Assembly (NCBI RefSeq): GCF_022539665.2
Contig: NC_081340.1
Location: 7,563,357-7,627,356 of the forward strand
DNA: 64,000 nt
Origin: Daphnia carinata
Lineage: Eukaryota; Arthropoda; Branchiopoda; Diplostraca; Daphniidae
Direction: 5' to 3'
Position numbers and translations under genes: made by a program. The notes under the pieces are model-generated. The model saw nothing but the letters and a program-made list of their open reading frames with translations, had not been told where the DNA came from and did not search any database. Position 1 is the stretch's first letter. Each line of letters begins with the position of its first letter. Shown piece by piece: positions 22,245 to 36,200 of the stretch.

Positions 22245-23523
22245 ATGAAGTGGTTACTTGCGTACGTTTTATTGAACCATTGGTTTGTGTTCAGCCGAAC
22301 AGAGCGAATTTTAGTGCTGGCACCTGTTTGTTCCAAAAGTCACAAGATATCTTTCATGCCGATTGTAGAAGCACTAGCAGAAAAAGGTCATCAAGTCACT
22401 GTTGTCACGCCATTTTCACCTGAAAATCAAAAACCAAACATTAATGAAATTGTTCTCGAAAAAAATGCTATAACGGAAATCGACGCTGACTGGTTCAAAA
22501 TTCAGAAACACAATATTTTAGAAGTGTTTACATGGACAGTAACAGTGTTTCAAACGACGATGAAGGACGGTTACGACATACTGATGAGCAACGAAGAATT
22601 TCAAGAAGTTCTTCGTTCTCGTGACATAGATCTCGTCATTGTCGACGCAATCTTGAATGATTTTGTCTTACCAATTATTGACCATTTTAACGTACCATTT
22701 ATATTCTATTGCCCGGCTTCTGGCGTACCTTGGGTAATGGATATGCTCAATGTCCCTCAAGAGTATGCTTCCGTCCCGGTTGGGATGGGAGACTATGGCA
22801 GCCGAATGACGTTCATGCAGCGCATGGGAAACCTTTTGTCAAGTGAATTATTCTTTTTAGTTCGTAAAGCGTTTTGGTTGAACATGTTGGAGGATGTTAC
22901 CAAGAAGGATTTTCCTAATTCGCGATCCATAAGTGAAATTGAGCGCGATTCTCAACTTTGCATCATCAACAGCCATCCAGCAACAGCTTGGGCAAGACCG
23001 CTTCCTCAAAATATAATTCCTGTTCCAGCTTTGCATACAAGGCCACCTAAACCGCTTCCACAAGTATTAACAGAAATAAAACATGATTTGCTAAATCGTT
23101 CGCTTAATCTAAACCATTGCGAAAAAAGGCACTACAAACTTTAGCTGATGAGGCGAATCAGGGATTCATCGTCTTCACACTGGGATCTGCCATTCCCGTT
23201 TCTTCGATGCCGGAGAAGTTGGTTAACATATTCATCCAAGTTTTCAGCCGCATTCCACAGCAGGTCTTCTGGAAATGGGAAAGATCCAGTGTTTTAATGG
23301 AAAAACTACCGGCTAATGTGAAGATACTGGAATGGTTGCCACAGCAGGATCTTTTGGGTAACCTTTTCATTTGCTTCATTCCACAATTTCATATAAATTT
23401 GCTTTTTCCAGGCCACCAGAATGCCCGTCTCTTCATTTCTCACGGCGGCCTTATTGGAATACAGGAAACAGTGTATCACGGTGTGCCATTATTAGGACTT
23501 CCATTTGGCAACGACCAGCGCGG
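22245..23523 (+). CDS. UDP-glycosyltransferase 3, lacking its own terminal exons
   Basis: Three intact exons (22245-23063, 23129-23357, 23412-23523) encode signal peptide, acceptor domain (RILVLAPVCSKSH) and most of the donor domain ([40 protein letters not shown]). Exon 3 ends at a good donor (gg|gtaagt) in phase 2. The next 298 bp up to the UGT4 start contain no counterpart of the fourth exon or of the membrane-anchor exon. Spliced to the UGT4 exons 25264-25371 and 25441-25714 the frame would close as 513 aa. Either it uses those shared exons or it is a 3'-truncated gene. Coding sequence is otherwise undamaged. Confidence 0.88.
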
Positions 23524-23821
23524 GTAAGTCGAACCTGTTTTAATCATTATACGTACATCATAAGCCGTGATTAGGGTTTAACTTCAAAATTCTAGTACTA
23601 CTACAATTATCGTTGGTACTTTTAAGGCTACATTGAAAAATGCAACTCATCATATAGCCAATACATGCGAGCGTTAACCGTACGCGGGTAGCAACATAAA
23701 ACAGATAACGAAGGTTGTTGACCACCACCAACAGATAAAAGTGAATTGTTATATAAAACACAATCAAAAAAGTCTATAACAATCAGATAGAATTTAGTTG
23801 TCTAATGTTAACGCTTAAAGA

Positions 23822-25714
23822 ATGAAGTGTTTACTTGCTTTAGTAGTGTTGACATGCTATTGGCTGGGATGTGGCCTTGCAGAACGGATTTTAGTGTTGG
23901 CGCCTCTGTGTTCTAAAAGTCACATAATATCTTTTATGCCGATCGTAGAATCATTGGCAGAGAAGGGTCATCACGTAACGGTTGTCACTCCATTTTCAAT
24001 CGACAACCGTGTTGAAAATGTCGATGAGATAGTTCTTGAAAATGACATCTTCAAGGACCTGAACATTGATTGGTTTAAAATGCAACGAGAAAATACTTTT
24101 GAAACATTCACACGGACCATAACAATGTTCCAGACAACGATGAAAAGGGGCTACGAACTTTTGATTAATAACAAAGAATTCCGTAAAATTCTTGGCTCTC
24201 GTGATGTAGATCTTGTCATTGTTGACGCAATTTTAAATGATTTTGTTTTACCTGTCGTTGAGCACTTAAACGTGCCGTACATTTTTTATTGTTCGGCTTC
24301 AGGTGTACCATGGGTAATGGATGCTGTCAATGTTCCCCACCAACATGCTTCAGTTCCAGGAGGTTTGGGAGATAACGGTAGCCAGATGACGTTCATGGAG
24401 CGAATGGGAAACTTCATTTCAATCGAGATGTTCCTTCTTGTTCGTAAATTTCTTTGGCTCGACATATTAGATGAAAGGATACGCAGGGATTTTCCTAATG
24501 CACGATCCGTTTCCGAAATTGAGCGCGATTCCCAGCTTTGCATCGTCAATAGCCACCCAGCAACGGCTTGGGCTAGACCGTTGCCCCAGAACATGATCCC
24601 AATTCCAGCTTTACATACACGGCCAGCGAAACCACTTCCGCATGTATGTTCATAACTTTCATGAACACCAGTTGGCTTGGGGTAATAACAAATAACTTGT
24701 AAAAAGGATCTACAAATTTTAGCTGATGGAGCAGATCAGGGATTCATCATCTTTACTTTGGGCTCTGCTATTCCCGTATCTTCTATGCCACTGCACTTGG
24801 TCAAGATCTTTGTTCAAGTTTTTGCTCGAATTCCACAACAGGTTTTTTGGAAATGGGAAAGATCAGACGCTTTGATCCACGATTTACCGCCAAATGTTAA
24901 AATTGCTGAATGGTTGCCCCAGCAAGATCTCTTGGGTAAGAAACCAATTTCGCCCGTCCCGATTAGTGCTTCTATAGCCGTAGCTCTACTGTTACCACAG
25001 ACTATTTGAGCGAAATTCCAATCTCATAGGTCATGAAAATGCTCGCTTGTACATTTCACACGGTGGCTTAATTGGAATCCAAGAGACAGTATTTCACGGT
25101 GTACCTATTCTTGGAATTCCTTTCGGAAATGATCAGCGAGGGTACATTATTAGCAGTTCACTAACCATTATTTTGTTTTCTTAAACCAAAATTTACATTT
25201 ACCTTAGCCTCATCGAACTTTACTCTTCATAATCCTTACGTTTCGCATTTTCATTTATCTCAGAAACCTGGCCAAGGCACGTGAAGAGGGATACGGTCTT
25301 AAACTAGGTTGGGATGATCTCACGGAAGAGCTGCTGTACGATAGCATTCAATCACTACTACACAATGCGAGGTAAATGTCCAAACACTTGCTTCACGTAA
25401 ACGGTATGAATAAAAAATAAATCGTTACCTTACACTTTAGCTATAGGGGGAATGCAACCCGACTTTCGAAGATGATGCAACACCAGCTAATGCCGGGCCG
25501 TGAGATTGCCGTTTACTGGGTGGAGCACGTCTTGCGCCACGGTGGGAAACACCTAACTCCTGCATCGAAAAATTTGCCTTTCTATCAACATCATCTCCTG
25601 GACGTCTGGCTATTCCTGACTTTTACGCTCGGGGCAACTTTCTTCGTGATTTTCAAGCTTACGACCTGTTTGGTTAGAAAAACTGTTAAATTCCGCAAAG
25701 CGAAAACTCAGTGA
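23822..25714 (+). CDS. UDP-glycosyltransferase 4
   Basis: Exons 23822-24643, 24707-24935, 25030-25141, 25264-25371 and 25441-25714 close as 514 aa. The signal peptide (MKCLLALVVLTCYWLGCGLA) is followed by RILVLAPLCSKSH. Signature pieces are [24 protein letters not shown] and HGVPILGIPFGNDQRG. The membrane segment (VWLFLTFTLGATFFVIF) ends in KAKTQ, a KxKxx ER-retrieval pattern. It is the closest paralogue of UGT3, sharing long stretches such as SQLCIVNSHPATAWARPLP against SQLCIINSHPATAWARPLP. All catalytic-region residues seen in UGT1 are kept. Confidence 0.95.
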
Positions 25715-25923
25715 GGTATCCAAGTCGCCTCTAATTAAGATGGGAAATGTTGGATATAGCTTCTTCAGCTAAACCTCAAACAGTTAATAGATTACTTGTT
25801 AAACACTTCAAAGTAAAAAAGCTTATCATACCTGTAAACAAAAACTAACTAATAGATGATTCTTGGAACTGTTCTATACGTTTGGCTTCCTATATTTATA
25901 CATTTGCACTCTTGCTTAGAAGT

Positions 25924-28390
<2,467 letters not shown>

Positions 28391-29253
28391 TTTATCTGTA
28401 GTTATGCTCTCACAATTGTTAGAGAGCCTCCGTAAGATCACGGAGTATTGTTCGTCAAATCGGTTTTCTTTCTCTTCTTCCCAGAACTTTTATGCAAATT
28501 TTCTGGTGGAATACTGTTCGTCTGCAACAACCAAATACAGGGTTGCCGGCGATCAACTCGCAAAACAAACGTTTTATATTTGGCGACTGACCACTAGACC
28601 AGTCGTTCGAAGAAGATGTCATAAAAAATGTTTCAATCATCGCAAAATTTCTATATAATCCAACTTTGTTTTAAAGGAAAAAGTGGTTGTCGAATTGAAC
28701 GGTTCAAGCAACTTGTGTAAACCGGTCGATTTCGGTCGCCGAAGCCGACTAGCGGAGACAAGGGAGAAAGGGTCCAATACCCGATAGACCTCGTCATCGT
28801 TGGTACCGAGTGAGGAGTGTTTTTCCTTTTGGTTGATTTTGCTCGTTTTTGTTGTTCACTTATAAATGCTATGTTGTACAAGCAAGAGAAGAATTGAGGT
28901 TAGCGGCAAGTTTATCCATGCCTTACACCGTTGTGTATACATCTGTGATATCGTCCGGTGTAGAAATAACTATAAAGGGAGCTACATCGGGGACGGAGGA
29001 AAAGATGGTGTAGACAAGCAGCGACGTGAAAGACGAGCGAACAAACAGGGTAGGGCCACCTGCCAGTGATAACTCGAACGTGACGTCTTGCGAGGTCGTT
29101 GACATTCGGCCGCCATTCCTCTTTGATTTGGGTATAGTTGTAATAAATATTAATGTTTCTATTGAATTTGGCATGGTTTAATGTACATCTATCATGTCCA
29201 TTGGGTATTGCAGGTGTTTTGAGTTGAGAAGATTGTTCTGAGGGTAGTCAACC
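28391..29253. promoter_or_regulatory. Divergent intergenic region between MCCC2 and BTB zinc-finger gene
   Basis: The two genes are divergent and share about 860 bp. A probable 5'-UTR intron of the plus-strand gene ends at the acceptor ttgcag at about 29206-29211, some 43 bp before the ATG. Its donor may be the GT at about 29129 (inference). No TATA box could be assigned with confidence. Other transcribed leader sequence is likely but not delimited. Confidence 0.4.
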
Positions 29254-31299
29254 ATGGACTACCCAGATGCTGCTTATTCGCAGCCACTTAGGCTGACTTA
29301 CTCACTACATTCCAAAACAATGATGGAATCTATTCAATCTTGTCAGAGGAGGTTGTGCTACACTGACGTACAGCTGATATCTGAAGGGGGGATTGTTTTT
29401 GCCCATAGCATAGTTTTAGCTGGGGCAAGCAGCTTTCTCAAACAACTGTTGATCAGCAACCCTGATCCCACAATTGTGATTCATTTGCCTGGTGTGGACT
29501 ATGAGCCTCTTCGTCTCCTTCTGGAAGTGCTTTATGGTGGCGAGGAGCTACAGTTGACTCTGAAGCAGGTGGTAGCCCTGCAGGACCTGGGTTCCTTGCT
29601 TCATATTGATATGTGTAATTCAGCAGCCATGGAGCAAGCATTCCTTCAAGCCTCCCACGAAGGTGTTCTATCCATTCCTGGATCTCTTCAGCATTCAGTA
29701 GACATCATCCCTTATAGTAATGAATCCAGTCCAGCTCCTACTCCGCAACCTCCTCAACAGTCCGAGTTACCAACCCGGCGTACTCCGGCCAGGTAACCAT
29801 GATAACACTAGCATACTTTCCATTTCACATTATTTCCAACTTACCCGTATTTATTTCTTTATTATTATTGTTATTTTTTTTAATTATCCGTTTATTAATT
29901 TTTTTATTAATGTTTTTCATTTTTATCGTTTATGTATTTTTGTAGGTCTGGTAGTAGCCCTAGTAAAGCTGGTCACCACAATAACAATAACAACAACACC
30001 ACCACCACTGTCAGTGGCAAGAAGCGTAAGAGCGGGATTCAGAATAGCCCAGCTCCCATGGCACCTTTTTCGTTATTGTCTAACGTTACACCCAATCGAG
30101 CAAGCCAGGGAACAAAACGTGGTCTGAATGAGGACCGTATGGCAGATGACGGCGAAGAACTAGAGAAGGTTGCACTAGTCCAGCCACCCCCCAAGAAACT
30201 GTCGCGAGCTGCTCTGAAAGAGATGGTGACATGCCGTGAATGCCACACCCCATTCAAATTGATCATGCAGCTAAACCAACACATGACTCGTGAAGGCCAC
30301 TTGTTTCCTCCTTGTCCCGAGTGTGGCATAATCCATTCGACTCTCGAATCTTTAATTACTCACGTCGACGTTCATCCAGCTGAAACAGTGTTCACTTGCA
30401 AATACTGCCAAAAAGGCGTTTTGGGCCACGACCGCTACCTCTATCACATGCTCATGTGCAAGAGCCTTATTCGCGGCGACTATGTCTGTTTTATCTGTCG
30501 CAAGTCCTTCCGCAATTCGGGCAGCCTTAAAACGCACTTGCTTCTCCACACGGGCGCTAAGCCTTTCCCTTGCAATTACTGCTCGGCTTCTTTCCGCCAA
30601 CGCCATCACCGGTCGCATCACGAACGGAGCGTTCACTTGATGCAAGGACTCAACAATGCGGAGCAAGTGGAAACGACAGTGGCTGCCGCTGCAGCTGATC
30701 CGGAAGTGTCAACCACACCCCAGTCTGTGGTAGACGGAATTCGTCCTTTCCCGTGTGGATTCTGTAATGCAGCATTCCGTCAATCAAATCATCGATCCTA
30801 CCACGAAAGAGTGATCCATGGCGTTGATCGTCGGACGCGTCAACCTAAAGGAGGACCGATGACGCAGATACCAGCAGTAGTTGGGGCTGGAATTGCTGGC
30901 AGTACGAAAGGGACAAATGGGGGTGCCAGGAAGTCCATTTCGCGGCCGGCTGTTGGCAACGGTTTCACTTCTGCCGTGGATGCGGAAGATGAGGAAGAGA
31001 TTGAAGACGGAGAAGATGCAGAAGATGTTGACGCTGAGGATGCTGATCCTGACGTCGAAGAAGGTGATATAGCGGAAGAAGATGGAGAGGCTGAAGTAGA
31101 AGCAGACGCCGATGGTTGGGTAGATGAAGAGGCAGCTAGTCCGGATCCAGAAGCAGAAGACGATGAACAAGAGGAAGAAGAGGAGGGAGGAGAAGAGGAA
31201 GAAGACGAAGAAGAAGCTGGGAGTGAAATTGCTGCAGATGCAGCCAGCGTAGCTTCTGTTGGAACCAAAGTTGATTCAGAGGCAGAAGATGTCGAATGA
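29254..31299 (+). CDS. BTB/POZ and C2H2 zinc-finger transcription factor with acidic tail
   Basis: Two exons, 29254-29792 and 29946-31299, encode 630 aa. A BTB/POZ dimerisation domain occupies about residues 20-130 (LCYTDVQLISEGGIVFAHS, HSIVLAGASSFLKQLL, LRLLLEVLYGGEE). A basic patch GKKRKSG lies just after the junction. Six C2H2-type fingers follow, including CRECHTPFKLIMQLNQH, CPECGIIHSTLESLITH, CFICRKSFRNSGSLKTH and CNYCSASFRQRHH. The third ends HMLMC and is C2HC. The last finger (CGFCNAAFRQSNH) is separated by an alanine-rich spacer and resembles the fifth, suggesting internal duplication. The final 110 or so residues are almost entirely E, D and A. It is probably a nuclear chromatin or transcription regulator; I do not recognise a specific orthologue. 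Confidence 0.93.
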
Positions 31300-31924
31300 C
31301 CAAATGTCAATAATTGCCTAGAAAGAGCCCCCAAGAACACTACGAAATATAACGGAACAGCACCAAACCCATAATGCCTTAAGAACCTTTTTAGCTCCGT
31401 TACTCTCCCTAATCCATGTGTTTTGTCATCCGAAATCTAGATTTAGATAACGCGCAAAGTTTTTTATTGAACTGATATCCATGCGATGTCATACTACTTT
31501 TCTTTTAAATGACGATTTTTCTAATGTTCCACGTGCGCATCTTTCGCTACAACTTTTTACTTCAAAAATGATTTCACAACGTGTCTTATTTGCTGCCTGC
31601 ATTTTTTCTCGTCCTACTTTTACGAATTGCCTTTCGTCTTGTGTATATGTCACGGGATTATTAAACTTAACATGTTACAATTTTCCCTCTGAGAATAGTC
31701 ACTTTATTCGACATTGGTTGAAATTTACTGAGCAATGACTGCTGACCGAAAGTGACCCAAAAATGTTTATCACTCGCGGTGGTTAGAAAAGGGCAAAAAG
31801 AAAACAAACGATAATCTATCCAACAAGAAACTAAGTTCAAGGTTGGAGATATCAAAACAATCGTGCTTTAGAACGGGGAAAAAAAACCTAAATTTCAAAT
31901 ATTAATCTAAAATTTAAAACAGGT
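31300..31924. other. 3' regions of two convergent genes
   Basis: The BTB zinc-finger gene (+) and the ZBED-like gene (-) end towards each other 625 bp apart. No other coding signal is evident. The AT-rich sequence presumably contains both polyadenylation sites. Confidence 0.5.
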
Positions 31925-34896
31925 TTAAATCCCGGTTGCAGTGGCAGACAAAGTTCCGCTTCCTCCTCCATAATTGTGACTGAGGAAAATGACTTCAAGA
32001 TCTTCAGCTGGCAAAACACCACGTCGATCAGTCCATGCTTGGCCTTCACTTGTGAGCAACCGACGCATAGGTATAGCAGTGGCGGCCATGCAGAGGACAC
32101 GCCGGGCGAGCTTTGAGAGAAACTTGTACTGCCCCTCTCGAGCTTTCCACCATCGGAGAGGCTGGGGTTCTTCTAAACTGACGGCCTCTTCATTTTCGTA
32201 GCATTGAAGCTCGGACTGGGCAATATTCTCTGGTAAGGATAATGGGGAATTTCCATGTCCACCAAGACCATCTTTCTCATCGTCGTCGACCACCTGAGAA
32301 ACTGGTACGGCGAAGATATCCTCCAGCATCGCCGCAAGCTTCGGTTTTTTCCCCGCTGGCGATTGGATCCCACGATAATTTAGGCTGCTGGCACTAGCTC
32401 CACCTTGTTTTTTAATGACCTTTGTAAGTTCCTTGCGGATCAATTGCTGAACTGTCATTTTTTCTTCTTTGGTGAAAAACGGTAGCCTTTTAAGACGGGG
32501 ATCCAGATACATTGCCATTCGTAATAGCTGTTGCGTGTCATCGCGATCATAGGCATTACGCAAGGCGCTGCGAGCAAGGCTTTTGAGATCGGCGAGAAGC
32601 TGTGTGTCATCGGAGGATTCAGCAAGATTCACTTGAGTTAGCTTGAACAGTAAAGGAAGCACCAACGATACTGAAGGATAGGGATCACCACTCAGTGTAT
32701 CTGCTGCTTCATTTAACGGCTTCAATACAGCCTATATTATCATTAACGCAAATAATAAACGATTATTTGGATTATGTCAATTCGAGTAAACAGCACAATA
32801 ATTACCTGTAGCGCATCAAGAGCAAACGTCTCTTTTTGATTAGGAAGAAAAGCCGACGTATCTTCGCGATTCTCTGTAAACACAGCTTGAATGACATCCC
32901 GCCCAAGTTGCAGTTTCTGTAGGACTGTATAAACTTGAAACCAGGAAGCAGAACGAGGTAGGCTGGAGGGAAGGCCCGAAAAGTTCTGACTTGCTAGGCG
33001 TTCTTGAATTTTAATCCTTAGCTCTGGAGTTCGTTGTATGTGATTAACAAGCACACGAACACGCTTCAGAGCTGTTTCTACTGATGGAACTTGCATGGCC
33101 TTATTAGCTGCATGTTGAAGAGCTGCAGCCAGGCAATTCACCTGGGGAAGGTGTATGGCTGCCAGGGCACTGTTGATCAGTCCGGGAGGAAGATCGGAAT
33201 GTTCGGGGGCTGTTGAACCTGTCACAGCCCAGCGTACCGTTAAACGCCAGTCGGCCATTAATCGTTGTACCCTCCTTGTCAGATCTTCAGCATCCTGGTT
33301 TTGTGTAAGTTCTAGTGTCGCGAGATAGCGACTATCAACTACCCACTCACTGTTGACAAAATGGCACGCTACGCCAAGGTAGCAAACATCAACCTCACGA
33401 CTCCTCCAAACATCAAGCGTAAGTGAACAGTATTCCACTCCGGCAAGCGACGACAAAATTCGTTTTTTCTCTTCCTGGTGTAGTGTTGGAAGAAGCTGTG
33501 TTCGATACTGATTGGCTGTCTGAAACTCAAAGCTAGGGTCCAGCAATTTGATCAAACTCTGAAATCCTGGACCTTCGACGGTGCCGATAGGAAGGCAGTC
33601 TGTCACTAGCGAGCGAGTAATATGATTAGTCAATTGCTGCTTGCGGGAACTATGCCAATGCCAATTCTGTTGATTTGAAGCTCCAGTTGAAGTTGGAACG
33701 GAAACTTCGTTGTCGCCATGAATTGACGAGTTATTCAATACACCAGGTACTGCGGCTCCACGACGTGCGTAATTTCCTCGTCGGCGCGCTTCTGGACTAG
33801 CTTCCACGACAATCAGTTGACCTAATCATTCCAAAAAACGAAAAATGTTGGTTTAGAATTTAGTTTAGAATTCATTTTCTTTTTTTTTAGGTTTCTCGAA
33901 ATTTCAACAGCTATGTTGAACAGGAAAGGAAGCCTTTAAAAATAATAAAAAAAAGAAAAGAAACTTAAAGAGAAAAACAAAATAAAATAATAAATAAATA
34001 ACAAAAGACAAAAAAAAAAGAAAAAAGGAAAAAAAAAAAAAAAAATAATACAATACAATATCACACCTGGATCTCCAATAGGATCAGGGAGCCTAGAGGC
34101 CCGTCTAGCCGTCCGTGGTGATGGTCGCATTTCCCTTAGGCCTGCGGGCATCACGTCCCGGTGATACCGTTGCAGATGATACTGCAAATTGGTCGTGTTG
34201 CCACAATAGGGTAATTCACGCAGACAAAGCCGACACAAGACGCGACGTCGGTCCGGAGTATCCGTATCACCCAAAGGCACAAAACCAAAATGTTGCCAAA
34301 CAAAACTCTTGGCATGTGGGTGAGCTATAATACGGATAGGGGTTGCCCCTTGCAATAAAGCCATGGCCCCACCATCCCCATCACAAATTGCTTCTTCAGT
34401 TTCCCCATCTAGTATATTTAAGTCCATATTGTATAACCTTCAAAGAAATTTATGATAAAAATAAGTTACCATGAACTTCAGCTTCAGCTGACTCATCATT
34501 CAATCCTTCATCTGCTTCTCCTTGGACATAGATGACATTTTCAGACTAGAAGTAAATTTGTTTAAGAACACCATTTGACTTTTCTAATGTTTGAATTACT
34601 TCTACAGAATTGACAGCTTGGTAAAGCTGAGTCATCCTTGCAGTCTGGTCTGAACCCTGGTTACTTGAACCAAACACATAGATAGGATCTAGCAGAAATA
34701 TTATATTTATTTGCACAATTGGTTTAAAAACACAGCAGATCTGCAGAAAATTAAATAAAATTGTACCTGATGAGTCTCCATATGGATTGGGGATTTGAAC
34801 AACAACCGTGTAAGGGGTTTCTTCATTGCCAGAAGACTGGCCTTCCCCTTGCTCCATCACTTCAATTTTACCCTCGATTTGAAAAGCAGTTTTCAT
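31925..34896 (-). CDS. BED zinc-finger, hAT-transposase-derived protein (ZBED1/DREF-like)
   Basis: Six coding exons close as 821 aa, in order 34896-34767, 34688-34600, 34545-34493, 34437-34067, 33821-32806 and 32731-31925. The first three are tentative because the third uses a weak donor (ga|gtcagc), but only this choice keeps frame. A BED finger is clear (SFVWQHFGFV, RVLCRLCLRELPYCG, NLQYHLQRYH). The hAT-like body follows (YCSLTLDVWRSREVDVCYLG; YPSVSLVLPLL; YLDPRLKRLPFF), with a C-terminal hAT dimerisation region (LRWWKAREGQYKFLSKLARR). The usual C-x2-H of the hAT insertion is degenerate (NCLAAALQHAANK). There are no transposon ends and the gene has introns, so it looks domesticated. ZBED1/DREF proteins act as DNA-binding regulators of growth genes. 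Confidence 0.85.
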
Positions 34897-36200
34897 AAAT
34901 AAGATGCTATTCCTGAAAGTAAAGGAAATTCTGATCACTCCATATTCAGAGATGAGAATGCCTGTCAAAATAGGGAAATTTACTTTTATTAATTAACATG
35001 AAGAGCCATGTACAAGCTACATTGGTATAAAAATTCGAAATACGCGGGATTTAACAACACTATCCAGCGTAAAACTATGTAGGCGTTCATTCAGGTCATT
35101 AATCTCTGCACCTTTCCTCTTTTATTCTAAGTAATTTGAACGTCAAATCTGTTCGCACAATCATTGTGAAGCTACTCAAATGATTAAATACATACCAGCT
35201 CCAGAAATTCGAATGTTTTTGGGCGCCCTACGACGTCAACAGGACTAATCAATTGATTGTAAATTTCGACTCGATACATATAAAATGGACGCGATCGATG
35301 CTGAAGCGTGACTCAGGGCAATAACCAGAAAAGCAGACGCGCAACTCTATGCTAAGAAAACCTTAACGCTCAGTGCCATCTGGTATGGAGTACTTGCAAA
35401 TCTCGGTTTGATTCCATCAATTCTGATCTTTAATGGAGGTGGGATTAACCCAGATGTTACAGTCATATATGTAAAGTATGCTCATCAAATAGTTTCTCGC
35501 TTCCAAAATCTTCCATTTCCAAGATTATAGAATAAAAAAATGAATTAAACGACGCTATGTGTCACAACGCCGCACACCTCCACTAAATATAGGATGGCGT
35601 CATGTTTGATTTGAATTTCAGCTTCTGGTCCCACTCGCGACTCGCCACTCTCCTTACATGTAGATAGAAGTTTGGAATCAAGAAATGTAGGTAGCCTATT
35701 TTAAGAAGCCTACTCTTGCTCATACTTCGCAATAGACCTATTCTGTTAAACTAATTTTACAATAAATTAGCATTGAATGATGTTTTATTTACGAAGTGGC
35801 CAATAAAATGGTTATCATAAAATGTACATTAAATCGCGTAACGCGTGTTATTATCAATTGCGCTACCTTCTCTTCGAATCAAATTTACCCGCGTCATCAT
35901 CAGACATCAGTACAGTCATTTTGAAGCAGACGATTGTTTTTATTTGTATTTTAGAATCGACACTCCACGAACTATTTAGAATTCGAGAATAACAAAAACC
36001 GGCATCTGTTTTTTCGTTAAAGAAATCAAACTAGTGGCCCAAGAAAAGTAAAATGATTTCTAAAGCTGAAGACTAAGATTCTTGCGCGCATTATTTTTGG
36101 GTAGAATTGGCGATATACGTAGCCGCGTGTATTACCTATCAATTGCCTCTTAATTAAACATTAGGTAGTCGACTGGAGTACATTCGATTTTGTTACCACA
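34897..36200. other. Divergent intergenic region, ZBED-like (-) and SLC49A4-like (+)
   Basis: A 5'-UTR intron of the minus-strand gene ends just upstream of its ATG (acceptor ttactttcag read on the minus strand, at about 34918). Otherwise no coding signal is evident. Both promoters presumably lie here. Confidence 0.45.

Noticed and set aside
30840-31340. Minus-strand Ser/Ala-rich open frame opposite the BTB zinc-finger gene
   Set aside because: It is the antisense of the Glu/Asp/Ala-rich acidic tail and has no independent signal.
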